Part shown: positions 25,697 to 35,819 of the stretch, piece after piece | Position numbering within the stretch: position 1 is the stretch's first letter | How the letters are laid out: each line of letters starts with the position of its first letter | Assembly (NCBI GenBank): GCA_963848205.1 | Contig: CAWKCV010000006.1 | Coordinates: 210,472-274,471, forward strand | Source: BOG-908 sp963848205 | GTDB lineage: Bacteria > Pseudomonadota > Alphaproteobacteria > Acetobacterales > Acetobacteraceae | Direction: 5' to 3' | Length of the DNA: 64,000 bases | Program-made: the position numbers and the translations under genes | Notes under the pieces: model-generated | Told to the model about the DNA's origin: nothing | What the model saw: the letters and a program-made list of their open reading frames with translations, nothing else | The model's database searches: none

Positions 25697-26880
25697 ACGC
25701 CGGCAGCCGCGGGCACCGGCGCGATGCGTATCGAACGACCGTAGCGGCGGCACGGCGTCTCGACAAGGCGGTAGGTAAGATCTGCAAAAATGCAGGTGAA
25801 CACGACCGCCATGCCTACCAGAAGTCCGGCCTCTCCAGCGCCCGGTACAAAGTTTGGAGATTGCAGGTGGTGCAGCACTTCACGTGTGAGCGCGAAAGCG
25901 GGCACGTGGATCAGGTAAATTGCATAGGATCGTGCACCCACCCACTCGCATATCCGCCGGATCACACCGGGGGCCATGATGTAGCCGCGGTTGAAACTTG
26001 CCGCATAGACGAGCATGCCCGACAAGATTGCCTGTAGTCCGTAGCGAATGCTGTGCAACGGATCGAGCAGTGCGGAGAGGCAGCCGCCGATCAGGAAGAC
26101 CAACCCTGACAGAAAGGCCGCACGGATCCAGCCGCTCGCAGACAGGAAATTCGGCTCGGCCAGTGCGTAAGCCGGGTCGCACTCTCCCATCGCAAGCAGC
26201 ACGCCCATTGCCAATGCACCGGGCCGTGTGTTGATGGCCCAGGGCTCCCAGGGCGCCGCAAACTGGTAAGCCAGAAGCAGGAACATTACCCAATGCAATC
26301 GCCGGCGAAAGACAAACGCCAGCACCGGGAGCAGGAGATAGAACTGCTCCTCGAGCGAAAGACTCCAATAAGGGAAGAATATCTGCAACGGTGTGGTCGC
26401 ATAGAGTAGCATTGCGCTACGTAAATTGTTGACCGCCACAACGGCCGAGAACGCCGCAGGAAGGTTGCCCGCCATAGTGAAGAACGCACCAAAGCGGTTA
26501 TATGTGACGGACAGCAGGATCGGTATCGCAATCCAGAGCCATGCCGCCGGTTGAAGCCGCCAGAAACGCCGGACCAGAAATGTAATGACTTGATGAAGAT
26601 ACGCCTGCCCGCCTTGTGCGGCACGCAGCTTCGGTAGCAAACTGCGCGCGATCACGAACCCCGAGATGACAAAGAACAGGTCGACGCCACCGCCGCCGCC
26701 ACAATAGAAAATCAGCACGTGCTGCAATGTGGAGGGCCATTCGATCAACCCGCCTGCCATGTGCTGCAGATAAACCATGCCTATGGCCACCGCGCGCAGC
26801 ACCTGAATGTCGAGATTCACCTCGTGCCCGACGGTGCGCTCCAGCAGCCCGGCGGCGGTGCCGTTGCCAGACGCTGTCAT
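25693..26880 (-). CDS. Membrane O-acyltransferase (acyltransferase 3 family)
   Basis: A 395-residue polytopic membrane protein of the AT3 family. I-Q-V-L-R-A-V-A-I-G-M-V-Y-L-Q-H has the catalytic-type His in TM1. V-D-L-F-F-V-I-S-G-F-V-I, R-R-F-W-R-L-Q-P and Y-W-S-L-S-L-E-E-Q-F-Y are the standard motifs, and Y-L-I-H-V-P-A-F comes late. It probably acetylates a surface polysaccharide or lipid. It is a clear paralogue of the N-terminal half of the next gene upstream, and starts on that gene's stop (ATGA overlap at 26877-26880), indicating tandem duplication and translational coupling. Confidence 0.92.
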   Translation of the reverse strand: MTASGNGTAAGLLERTVGHEVNLDIQVLRAVAIGMVYLQHMAGGLIEWPSTLQHVLIFYCGGGGGVDLFFVISGFVIARSLLPKLRAAQGGQAYLHQVITFLVRRFWRLQPAAWLWIAIPILLSVTYNRFGAFFTMAGNLPAAFSAVVAVNNLRSAMLLYATTPLQIFFPYWSLSLEEQFYLLLPVLAFVFRRRLHWVMFLLLAYQFAAPWEPWAINTRPGALAMGVLLAMGECDPAYALAEPNFLSASGWIRAAFLSGLVFLIGGCLSALLDPLHSIRYGLQAILSGMLVYAASFNRGYIMAPGVIRRICEWVGARSYAIYLIHVPAFALTREVLHHLQSPNFVPGAGEAGLLVGMAVVFTCIFADLTYRLVETPCRRYGRSIRIAPVPAAAGV

Positions 26881-29513
26881 CGCCCGGACGCGTCCGGCAG
26901 ATTGTGCGTAACCCTGCATCCCGTATCGGCGGGGACCGCATCCTCGGCAGCGCGATAATGCAAAATCTCAGGCGGCAGATCGCGGCTGTTGCACAGCACC
27001 GACCAGTCGCTCTTGCGCCAGGGCTGGGGCTCGGTGACGCTATGGTTCAGCATGTTCCATGTGGCCCCGCTTTGCGCGAGGTCGGCGAGAAAGAAATTCT
27101 CCATGCCGGAGAAGCCGAAATCGACGGTCGCGCCAGCCGGAAGGGTCGCCGCAAACCAGTGGACGCGCGCCATCTCGCCGGAAGAGATCAGGCTGCGCGT
27201 CAACATCGAGATATGCGGGCGCAAATGCGCCATCTGCGGTGTCAATGTGAAAGCGCTCGCCAGGGTCAGCAAGAGACTGAAAGCGGCCGCATAGCGGGTC
27301 CATCCGGCGCGCGAGAAGGACGACGCTTCCTGCAGCCAGGCGAGGGCGAGCAGGCAGAAGCCGAGCGGCAGTGCGAAATCGTACCAGATCTCATGCCCGA
27401 AATGCGACACCGCCACGAAACCTACGCCGAACAAGGCGAGCGTCATGCTACCATCGATCCGACGCACCAGAGCCAGGCGAAGAACGGCCAATGCGGACGC
27501 CAGCAGGAACAGCCATGTCGGGTGGTCGGTATCCAGGCGCGCGTAGAACGCCTTGGCCGCAAATTGCATGTGCATGTCGGCTTGCAGTCCAGGCCAATGT
27601 GCCAGCGCGTAGAGTGCGTAAGCGCCGATGCAGGCAGACGCGGCGGCCATCGCAAGCCAGTCGCGCGGATCAGGCCACGGGAGTGTGCGCCGCCAGAGGC
27701 GGTCCGCAAACACGGCAAGCATGGCAGGTACAAAGTAGATCGCGTTGAAATGCACCACGCCCGCCGCGGCGATCAAAGAAGCCGCGACATAGAGCCGGCC
27801 GGAAAGTGCGGCGGACAATGCGGCAATGGCCATCAGGCACAGCAACGCTTCCATGCGGCCGATGTTGGAGCTTGCCAGCATATAGGGAGAGGCGAAGGCG
27901 ACGCCGATAGCAGCGCCGGCAAGCCATCGACGCATGCCATGGGTCGTCCGCCAGGCAAGCCGGCTCAGCAGAACCAGTGCTCCTAACACCAGCAGCGTGG
28001 ACACCCACCGCACGAGCGCAAAGCTGTAGCCGAAGATCGAAAAGATGCCGGCCAGAAATACCATGTAGCCTGGCGGCATCCACATCACGACCCGATCCGG
28101 GTTGAGCCCGGACACGAACATCGTGCCGGCATTTGTCAAATTGAAAGCGGGCGTGATGAAGCTGGTCTCGTCGGGCCACGGCACGGGGAATTGAAAACCC
28201 AGCACTGCGCGCGTCATCAGGATGGCGAGCGATGCCAGCAAAATCGGGCAGAGAAAAGGCAGCAGACCCGTCGGCCGCGCCTGAATCGCGACGCGCAGGC
28301 GGGAGATCTCCGCCGCGAGGCCACCTGCCGCCTGCGTGCGGGGCAGCTTGCGCGTGCCGCCTGGCCCGACAAACAGCCGGCGGCCATACTGGCGCAATGG
28401 TGTTTCGACAAACCTGTAGTTCAGCTCGCTCAGGATCAACGTCACCGCGAGCGCCGTGAAGAAGTAACCCAGCTCCAAATCCACTGTCACTTTCCAAATC
28501 GGTGCGCCGTAACGGAAATAATATTCCCGCGTCAGCGCAAATGCCGGGATGTGAATAAGGTAGATCGCGTAGGAGCGGCTGCCGACCCAGACCAGCACCG
28601 AGCGGAGAGCGCCCGGGCGCATGATGTAGCCCTTGTCGAACGTTGCCGTATAGACCAGGACACCTGAGAGCACGGCCACCAACCCGATCGGCACACCAAA
28701 CAATGGTTGCGGCAGATTGGACGAAAGCGCTCCAAGCGCTGCCACCATGAAAATGAGGAAGACCCAACGCACGACGGCGGAGCGCCCCAGAAACGCGGGT
28801 TCTGCCAGTGCGTAGCCGGGTCGCGCCGACCAGATGGCCACGAGCACACCCAATCCGATACCGCCCGCGCGCGTGTAGATGAAGATCGCCTCAGGCGGCA
28901 GCAAGAACTGCCACACCACCAGCAAACCCATGACGTACACGATGCGACGACGCAGCAGGTAGAACAACGCAGGCAAGACGAGATAGAACTGCTCTTCGAG
29001 CGACAGGCTCCAATAGTGGAAATTCATTCCGCCGTTCTGGCCAGGCAGCAATTGCCCGAACCGGAAGTCGCTGACCGCCAATATTCCGGCAAAACCCGAT
29101 GCGAGATTGGACTGCAGATCGCGAAACGCGCCCGACCGGTTGAACACGACTGACAGGATGACCGGCACGGCTATCCAGAGCCACGCAGATGGCTGCAAGC
29201 GCCAGAACCGGTGCAGCAGGAACGTGAATGTTTCCGACAAATAGGCGATCGGCTCGCGGCAACCGGCCAGGCGCGGCAGAAGCGTGCGCGCTATGACGAA
29301 ACCCGAAATCGCGAAAAACAGGTCGACGCCGGCCGTCCCGTGCCAATAGGCGTTGAGCAGCTCGCCAAGATGCGAGCGCCAGTAGAACAGGTTCAGCGGC
29401 ATGTGTTCGACGAACACCATGCTCACTGCAAGCGCGCGCAACACCTCGATCTCTTCGTTGCGGCGCGTTCGGCCCGCCACAACCGGCGCGAGCACTTGGC
29501 TGTCCTGGTCCAT
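26877..29513 (-). CDS. Fusion of an AT3 acyltransferase and a GT-C-like membrane domain
   Basis: An 878-residue membrane protein. Residues 1-390 are an AT3 acyltransferase: V-L-R-A-L-A-V-S-M-V-F-V-E-H-M, V-D-L-F-F-A-I-S-G-F and W-S-L-S-L-E-E-Q-F-Y. Residues 420-770 hold a second multi-TM domain with P-W-P-D-E-T-S-F-I early, the place where GT-C/ArnT-like glycosyltransferases keep their catalytic Asp-Glu. A soluble tail of about 100 residues ends the protein. It could transfer a sugar and an acyl group to the same envelope acceptor. Six bases separate its start from the previous stop. Confidence 0.88.
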   Translation of the reverse strand: MDQDSQVLAPVVAGRTRRNEEIEVLRALAVSMVFVEHMPLNLFYWRSHLGELLNAYWHGTAGVDLFFAISGFVIARTLLPRLAGCREPIAYLSETFTFLLHRFWRLQPSAWLWIAVPVILSVVFNRSGAFRDLQSNLASGFAGILAVSDFRFGQLLPGQNGGMNFHYWSLSLEEQFYLVLPALFYLLRRRIVYVMGLLVVWQFLLPPEAIFIYTRAGGIGLGVLVAIWSARPGYALAEPAFLGRSAVVRWVFLIFMVAALGALSSNLPQPLFGVPIGLVAVLSGVLVYTATFDKGYIMRPGALRSVLVWVGSRSYAIYLIHIPAFALTREYYFRYGAPIWKVTVDLELGYFFTALAVTLILSELNYRFVETPLRQYGRRLFVGPGGTRKLPRTQAAGGLAAEISRLRVAIQARPTGLLPFLCPILLASLAILMTRAVLGFQFPVPWPDETSFITPAFNLTNAGTMFVSGLNPDRVVMWMPPGYMVFLAGIFSIFGYSFALVRWVSTLLVLGALVLLSRLAWRTTHGMRRWLAGAAIGVAFASPYMLASSNIGRMEALLCLMAIAALSAALSGRLYVAASLIAAAGVVHFNAIYFVPAMLAVFADRLWRRTLPWPDPRDWLAMAAASACIGAYALYALAHWPGLQADMHMQFAAKAFYARLDTDHPTWLFLLASALAVLRLALVRRIDGSMTLALFGVGFVAVSHFGHEIWYDFALPLGFCLLALAWLQEASSFSRAGWTRYAAAFSLLLTLASAFTLTPQMAHLRPHISMLTRSLISSGEMARVHWFAATLPAGATVDFGFSGMENFFLADLAQSGATWNMLNHSVTEPQPWRKSDWSVLCNSRDLPPEILHYRAAEDAVPADTGCRVTHNLPDASGR

Positions 29514-29519
29514 GCCGCG

Positions 29520-31745
29520 CTAGCCTGCCATCATTCCGGCCGGACCGCGGCCGCGGCCGCGCCAGCTTGCCAATGCCAGAGCGAGAAGGCCGGCCACGCC
29601 AGCGGCGAACATCGTGGCGATCAGGTTTGCAAATGGCGGCACATAGCGGAACCGAACATGCGACAGGCCGGGTGCTAACTCTATCTGCTGGAACACTTCG
29701 CCAAACGGCGTGATACGGGCGCGGTGCCCGTTCACACGTGCCTGCCAGTCGTCGAAGAACAGTTCCCGCCGCGCAAGCCGGGCCGGTCCATCGCACACGG
29801 CCTGCACCGCCTCGCGCGCCGCTGAAGAAAGCTTGCAGGGCCCGCCTTCGATCTCCCAGTACCGCCGGGCAAGCAGCAGCGCGTAAATGCTCGAGTTCCC
29901 ATCGGTGAAAACGCGTTGAAACACATGCGGATCGGCGTCTGCCAAGGGATCGTGCAGCGCGCTGACCAACGCATGCGACACGCCAGCCTGCTCCAACGCA
30001 ACATGCCGGCTCAGCAAATCCTCTTGCAATGCAGGCTCGTTGGCAAATCCCTCCCCGAGAAATTCCGGCGGGCTCGCCGGATCGATATGGCGATGCACGT
30101 AGCCGACCCAGTTCGCAGGTGCAGGCAAGGACAAATAGTCGATCGATGCTACCTGGTAGCGGGCGCCATAATTTTCGTATAAACGGCCGCCCATCGTGAA
30201 AACCCTGCCCAGGTTAATGTTGTTCTGAAGATATCTCACTGGTGCCAAATCCAGCATGGCATGGCGTGGCCCTGTGAGAACGGGTGGCATGAACAACAAG
30301 AACGCTTCCACGGCCAGACCTGCAGCCAGCCATCGCCCCCGCTGAGGTGTAGGCTCCACCAAAGGCAGCAACGCGCACGAACCAGCCACCACCAAGGCCA
30401 TGACGATCGAGCCTGCCATCCAGCCACCCCAGACCGGCCAGTCGGATTGCACACGTGGCCAGGCGCGCAGAAGGACGATGGCGATACCGGCCGCCCACAC
30501 GCAGGCGGCTGCAGCGATCCGGCGCCACGTGCCCGGGATGCGCCATGCGCCGCAAACCCAATCGTCCACAGCCAAGGCGGCCAGCACCGTCATCGCAAAT
30601 ATGATCGAAGGCATCGCGTATCGGCAAAACAGCGTCACTCTCAAGATAGGCAGCATCAATCGTATGGCGTCCAGGTTGGTCTGGCCGCATACCAGCGCCA
30701 AACCTACGAGCAGCCAAACCAACAAGGTGATCCGAAATCCCGGCTGTCTGCCGGGTGCTGCCAAACTTGCAAGTGCCAGAAACAAGCCGGACGATCCGAC
30801 ATACCCGCCCACCGGGCCCCACTCGCCAAAGCGCTGATCCGCCATGATCGGCCCGAACGCATAGGGGAGTGCCAGAACGGGCGTTTGGGCAGTACTCACC
30901 GAGCCGAAAACGGCAAGCGCATGTGTGCCGACATCGCCGGTGCCGAGATAGAGCAGGAACGGCAACACAGCCGGCGCCGCCAACAGCAAACCGCAAACCA
31001 GCCCCGCCGTGACGCGGCCGGCTAGTACGAGGCGCGCGCGCGTGCCTCGCGCCCTCGCCAGCGCATCGATAACCCAGATGCCGGCGAGCAAACCATCCAG
31101 AAAAGCGGTTTCCGGAAACCCCGCAACGAGCGAATATGCAAGCGCCACAGCGATGATGGCTGGCCCGAAATACCTTGCCGTCGCTTGCTCGGTTCGGGTT
31201 TTCTCAATGCCCCAAATCAACATTGGCAGGAAGGCGATCGGCATGATCGGTGCGTCGGCAAACCATGCGAACGTGCCGTTGAGCTCGAACAGAACGCCGC
31301 CGATGCAAGCCGCCACACGGGACAAGCCGCGTTCACGCAAGGCGGCAAATGTGGCCAGGCCGGCGACGATCTGCATCGCCAGCTTCATATACATCACCCC
31401 GTCGCCAGCCTGTAGCAGCAACACGAATGGCAGGAAGAACGCGCCCGGCTGCATGCAGGCGGCGAGCGGCATGCCCGCGCCGGAATACGGGTTCCACCAA
31501 GGCAGGATGCCGTGCAGCCAATCATGCGCGACCAACGAGCCCAACGCTTGCAACGTGCGGCCGGCATTGCCGTCGATGAACGGTACGCCGTAATGGAAAT
31601 CCGGTGACGCATGCTGCAGCCCGGAGAGAAACAGGCTCGGGTCAGACTGCACAAACCCGGTCAACGCCGGCGCATGCACCAGGATTGGCAGCAGCAGCAG
31701 CAGTGCGGGCCAGCGATACTGTTCACGCAAGACGCGCGGCTCCAT
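29520..31745 (-). CDS. YfhO-like polytopic membrane protein, tandem copy A
   Basis: A 741-residue protein with about 12-13 TM helices and an extracytoplasmic C-terminal part ending in one more TM helix. The loop H-D-W-L-H-G-I-L-P-W-W-N-P-Y-S-G-A-G and the later F-W-R-Y/F-C-R-Y-A-M-P region resemble YfhO/GT-C-fold proteins that glycosylate teichoic or other surface polymers. The C-terminal D-D-W-Q-A-R-V-N-G-H-R-A-R-I motif is shared with copy B and the stub. The acceptor is unknown. Its start overlaps the stop of copy B by 23 bases. It is highly similar to copy B throughout, so the pair arose by duplication. Confidence 0.85.
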   Translation of the reverse strand: MEPRVLREQYRWPALLLLLPILVHAPALTGFVQSDPSLFLSGLQHASPDFHYGVPFIDGNAGRTLQALGSLVAHDWLHGILPWWNPYSGAGMPLAACMQPGAFFLPFVLLLQAGDGVMYMKLAMQIVAGLATFAALRERGLSRVAACIGGVLFELNGTFAWFADAPIMPIAFLPMLIWGIEKTRTEQATARYFGPAIIAVALAYSLVAGFPETAFLDGLLAGIWVIDALARARGTRARLVLAGRVTAGLVCGLLLAAPAVLPFLLYLGTGDVGTHALAVFGSVSTAQTPVLALPYAFGPIMADQRFGEWGPVGGYVGSSGLFLALASLAAPGRQPGFRITLLVWLLVGLALVCGQTNLDAIRLMLPILRVTLFCRYAMPSIIFAMTVLAALAVDDWVCGAWRIPGTWRRIAAAACVWAAGIAIVLLRAWPRVQSDWPVWGGWMAGSIVMALVVAGSCALLPLVEPTPQRGRWLAAGLAVEAFLLFMPPVLTGPRHAMLDLAPVRYLQNNINLGRVFTMGGRLYENYGARYQVASIDYLSLPAPANWVGYVHRHIDPASPPEFLGEGFANEPALQEDLLSRHVALEQAGVSHALVSALHDPLADADPHVFQRVFTDGNSSIYALLLARRYWEIEGGPCKLSSAAREAVQAVCDGPARLARRELFFDDWQARVNGHRARITPFGEVFQQIELAPGLSHVRFRYVPPFANLIATMFAAGVAGLLALALASWRGRGRGPAGMMAG

Positions 31746-33978
31746 GCACCGAGCGACGTCTCCGAAATGTCCACAGTGGCATGCTTGCGAGACCTAACAC
31801 ACCGAGGCAGAAAGCGGCCGCAATAAGGTTTGCATCAGGAGGAACATAGCGGAATCGAACAGTCGATTGCCCCGCGGGAAGATCGATCGACTGGAATACA
31901 TCGTCATAGGGCGCGATACGGGCTCGATGGCCATTTACTCTGGCCTGCCACACGTCGAACTGCAGCTCTCGCCGAAGCAGGACAGCACGTCGATCGCAGA
32001 TCGCATCCAGGCTGTCTCTGGCTTCGTTCAGTATCCGGCACGGCCCGCCTTGCACATCCCAATAAGGCTTGGCGTTCGGCAAGACGTATATGCTGGCCTT
32101 GCCATCCGTAAAGACGCGACGGAATGCGCGGGCATCTGCGCCTTGCAGTGGATCAGGCTCCGCGCTTACCAGCACATGAGAAACTCCGACCTGCTCCAAT
32201 TCCAAGTGACGATCCAAAACGTCGTTCAGCAGAGCGTCTCCGTTGCCGAACCCTTCGCCGAAAAACTCCGCTGAGCTGCCGGGGTCGAGATGCTTACGCA
32301 CGTAATCGACCCATGCGGTAGGCGCTGGCATCGACAGATAATCAATGGACGCGATATCGTATCGCGCGCTGTAATTCTCGACGAGCTGGCCATCGAAAGC
32401 GAATACGCGACCCAGACCTAAATGCAATCGCAGATATTCGAGCGGCGCCATGTCCACCTCTACAGAGCGGGGTGCCGCGAGGACAGGAGGCATGAACAGC
32501 AGCACGGCTTCAAGGCTGACGACGCCCAAAAATGCCATACACTGCCCGCGGGAAGGCTTGCGCGTCAGAAGCAACATGCAAAGCCCAGCACTCAGCATGG
32601 CCAGACCAATCGACCCGGCCATCCAGAAGGGCTTTGCGGGCCATACCAAACCGACACGAGGCCAGGCGCGCGCAAGACACACGCACAAGCCGATCAACCA
32701 GACCGCAGCCGCAATCGCTAGTCGTCGACGCGCGAAGGAAGTCTGCCAGGCTCCTTTCGTCCAGTCGTCGACCGCCATCGCAGCGAGCACGATGGACGCA
32801 AAACTGATCGATGGCAGCGCGTAACGACAGAAAGTCGTGTCCTTCAGGATTGGCAGCATGAGCCGCAGCGCATCGAACTGCGGCTGGCCGGAGACGATGG
32901 CAAGGGCCACCAACGACCAGCCGGCCAGTATCGCTCGAAACCCAAGCTGAGATCGTGCAAGCATCAGCCCTGCCAACCCGAGCAACATCGCGGTCGATCC
33001 TATGTAGCCGCCCGCCTGCTTCCAGTCACCAATCTGGAGGTCCGCGTAAATTGGCCCGAACACGTAAGGCAATGCCAATGTCGGCATCTGCGCGGCGCTC
33101 AGGCTGCCGAGTATTGAGAGGGCATGCAATCCAAGAGCGCCGACGCGGAGATAGGATAGGAAAGGAACGGTCGCAGGTGCCGCCAGCAGCAATCCGCAGA
33201 TCGCACCGGCCGTAAGCCGACCGATGAAAACCGCCGCCGCACGTGCTCCCGACTGCAGACTTATCCGGCAGACCGCATCCAATGCCCACAAACCTGCGAG
33301 GAGGCCGTCCAGAAAAGCTGTTTGTGGAAACCCTGCCACAAGCGAAAAAGCCAAAGCCAGTGCCACCAGCATCAGTCCGCCCGAACTCAGGCCGGATGGG
33401 TCGGCACGCAATTTCTCGATGCCCCAGATCAACATAGGCAAGAATGCAATCGGCATGATCGGCGCGTCGCCGAACCAAGAGAAGGTGCCGTTAAGCTCGA
33501 ACAGCACGCCCCCCACGCAGGCGGCAAAATGTGACAGGCCGCGCGTGCGCAAAGCAGCGAACGTGCACAGGCCTGCAATGATCTGGAGAACGAGCTTCAT
33601 ATACATGACGCCGTCGTTCGCGTTGAGGAGGAGGACGAACGGCAGAAAAAACGCGCCGGGTTGCATCGACGCGGCCAGAGGCAAGCCCGCTCCCGAATAA
33701 GGGTTCCACCAAGGCAAAATCCCGTGGAGCCAGTCATGCGCAGCAAGCGAGCCCAGTGCCTGGACAGTGTTGCCGGTATTGCCGTCGATATATTGCGCCC
33801 CGAACATGGAAATCGGCTGCGGGCGCGCTAGACCGGACATAATGAGGCCGGGATCTGCTTGAACGTAGCCAAGCAATGCCGGCAGATGCGTGATCACCGG
33901 CAGCAGAAACAACAAGGCCGCGGCCGCTTGTGTCTCGCCCAGGAATGGTCGACGCATCTTGCTCGCCAGCCTGCTCAT
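31723..33978 (-). CDS. YfhO-like polytopic membrane protein, tandem copy B
   Basis: A 751-residue paralogue of copy A with the same A-A-H-D-W-L-H-G-I-L-P-W-W-N-P-Y loop, F-E-L-N-G-T-F-S-W-F-G-D-A-P-I-M-P, F-C-R-Y-A-L-P-S and C-terminal W-Q-A-R-V-N-G-H-R-A-R-I-A-P. I choose ATG at 33978, which overlaps the stop of the upstream paralogue stub (ATGA); a longer open frame to 34230 only shadows that stub. Function is as for copy A: probable polyprenyl-linked sugar transfer to an envelope polymer, by family resemblance only. Confidence 0.85.
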   Translation of the reverse strand: MSRLASKMRRPFLGETQAAAALLFLLPVITHLPALLGYVQADPGLIMSGLARPQPISMFGAQYIDGNTGNTVQALGSLAAHDWLHGILPWWNPYSGAGLPLAASMQPGAFFLPFVLLLNANDGVMYMKLVLQIIAGLCTFAALRTRGLSHFAACVGGVLFELNGTFSWFGDAPIMPIAFLPMLIWGIEKLRADPSGLSSGGLMLVALALAFSLVAGFPQTAFLDGLLAGLWALDAVCRISLQSGARAAAVFIGRLTAGAICGLLLAAPATVPFLSYLRVGALGLHALSILGSLSAAQMPTLALPYVFGPIYADLQIGDWKQAGGYIGSTAMLLGLAGLMLARSQLGFRAILAGWSLVALAIVSGQPQFDALRLMLPILKDTTFCRYALPSISFASIVLAAMAVDDWTKGAWQTSFARRRLAIAAAVWLIGLCVCLARAWPRVGLVWPAKPFWMAGSIGLAMLSAGLCMLLLTRKPSRGQCMAFLGVVSLEAVLLFMPPVLAAPRSVEVDMAPLEYLRLHLGLGRVFAFDGQLVENYSARYDIASIDYLSMPAPTAWVDYVRKHLDPGSSAEFFGEGFGNGDALLNDVLDRHLELEQVGVSHVLVSAEPDPLQGADARAFRRVFTDGKASIYVLPNAKPYWDVQGGPCRILNEARDSLDAICDRRAVLLRRELQFDVWQARVNGHRARIAPYDDVFQSIDLPAGQSTVRFRYVPPDANLIAAAFCLGVLGLASMPLWTFRRRRSVHGAARLA

Positions 33979-34219
33979 CTGGCGGAAACCAACGCCCGTG
34001 TGTTCGCGGTGGTCCAGCCAGATCGCACGAGCAACAGCAGAAAACTCAAACCTGCCGCAAACAGTCCAGCGATCAAGTTGGCGTAAGGTGGTGCATATCT
34101 GAAGCGTATCGGCGAATAACCTCGCGAGAGGGCAATCTGCTGGAACAACGGACCCGCGCGAGCAATGTGCGCGCGATGGCCGCCTACACGCGCTGGACAG
34201 CCGTGCGCCCAAGCCTGCC
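33975..34219 (-). pseudogene. C-terminal stub of a third YfhO-like copy
   Basis: About 80 codons in one frame match the C-termini of copies A and B: A-R-V-G-G-H-R-A-H-I, F-Q-Q-I-A-L-S, I-R-F-R-Y-A-P-P-Y-A-N-L-I-A-G-L-F-A-A-G, then a TM helix and the stop overlapping the start of copy B. It begins directly behind the fumC stop with no start of its own, so the first ~670 codons of this copy have been lost. It could still be translated by read-through or reinitiation, but has no recognisable ribosome site. Confidence 0.82.
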
Positions 34220-35638
<1,419 letters not shown>

Positions 35639-35819
35639 GCTGATCATGAACCCTGTCTGTCGCGCGGCCTCTATAGCCACGGACCTCACGGCAGGGAAAT
35701 CGCACCCGATGGACGTCGGGAGCGAGATGACGACATTGCCGGAACGAATGCAATTCCGTTATGAAAGGCCGAAGCTGGGCTTCGCCAAATCGGGCGCAGA
35801 TGCGGCAGGAGTAACGTCG

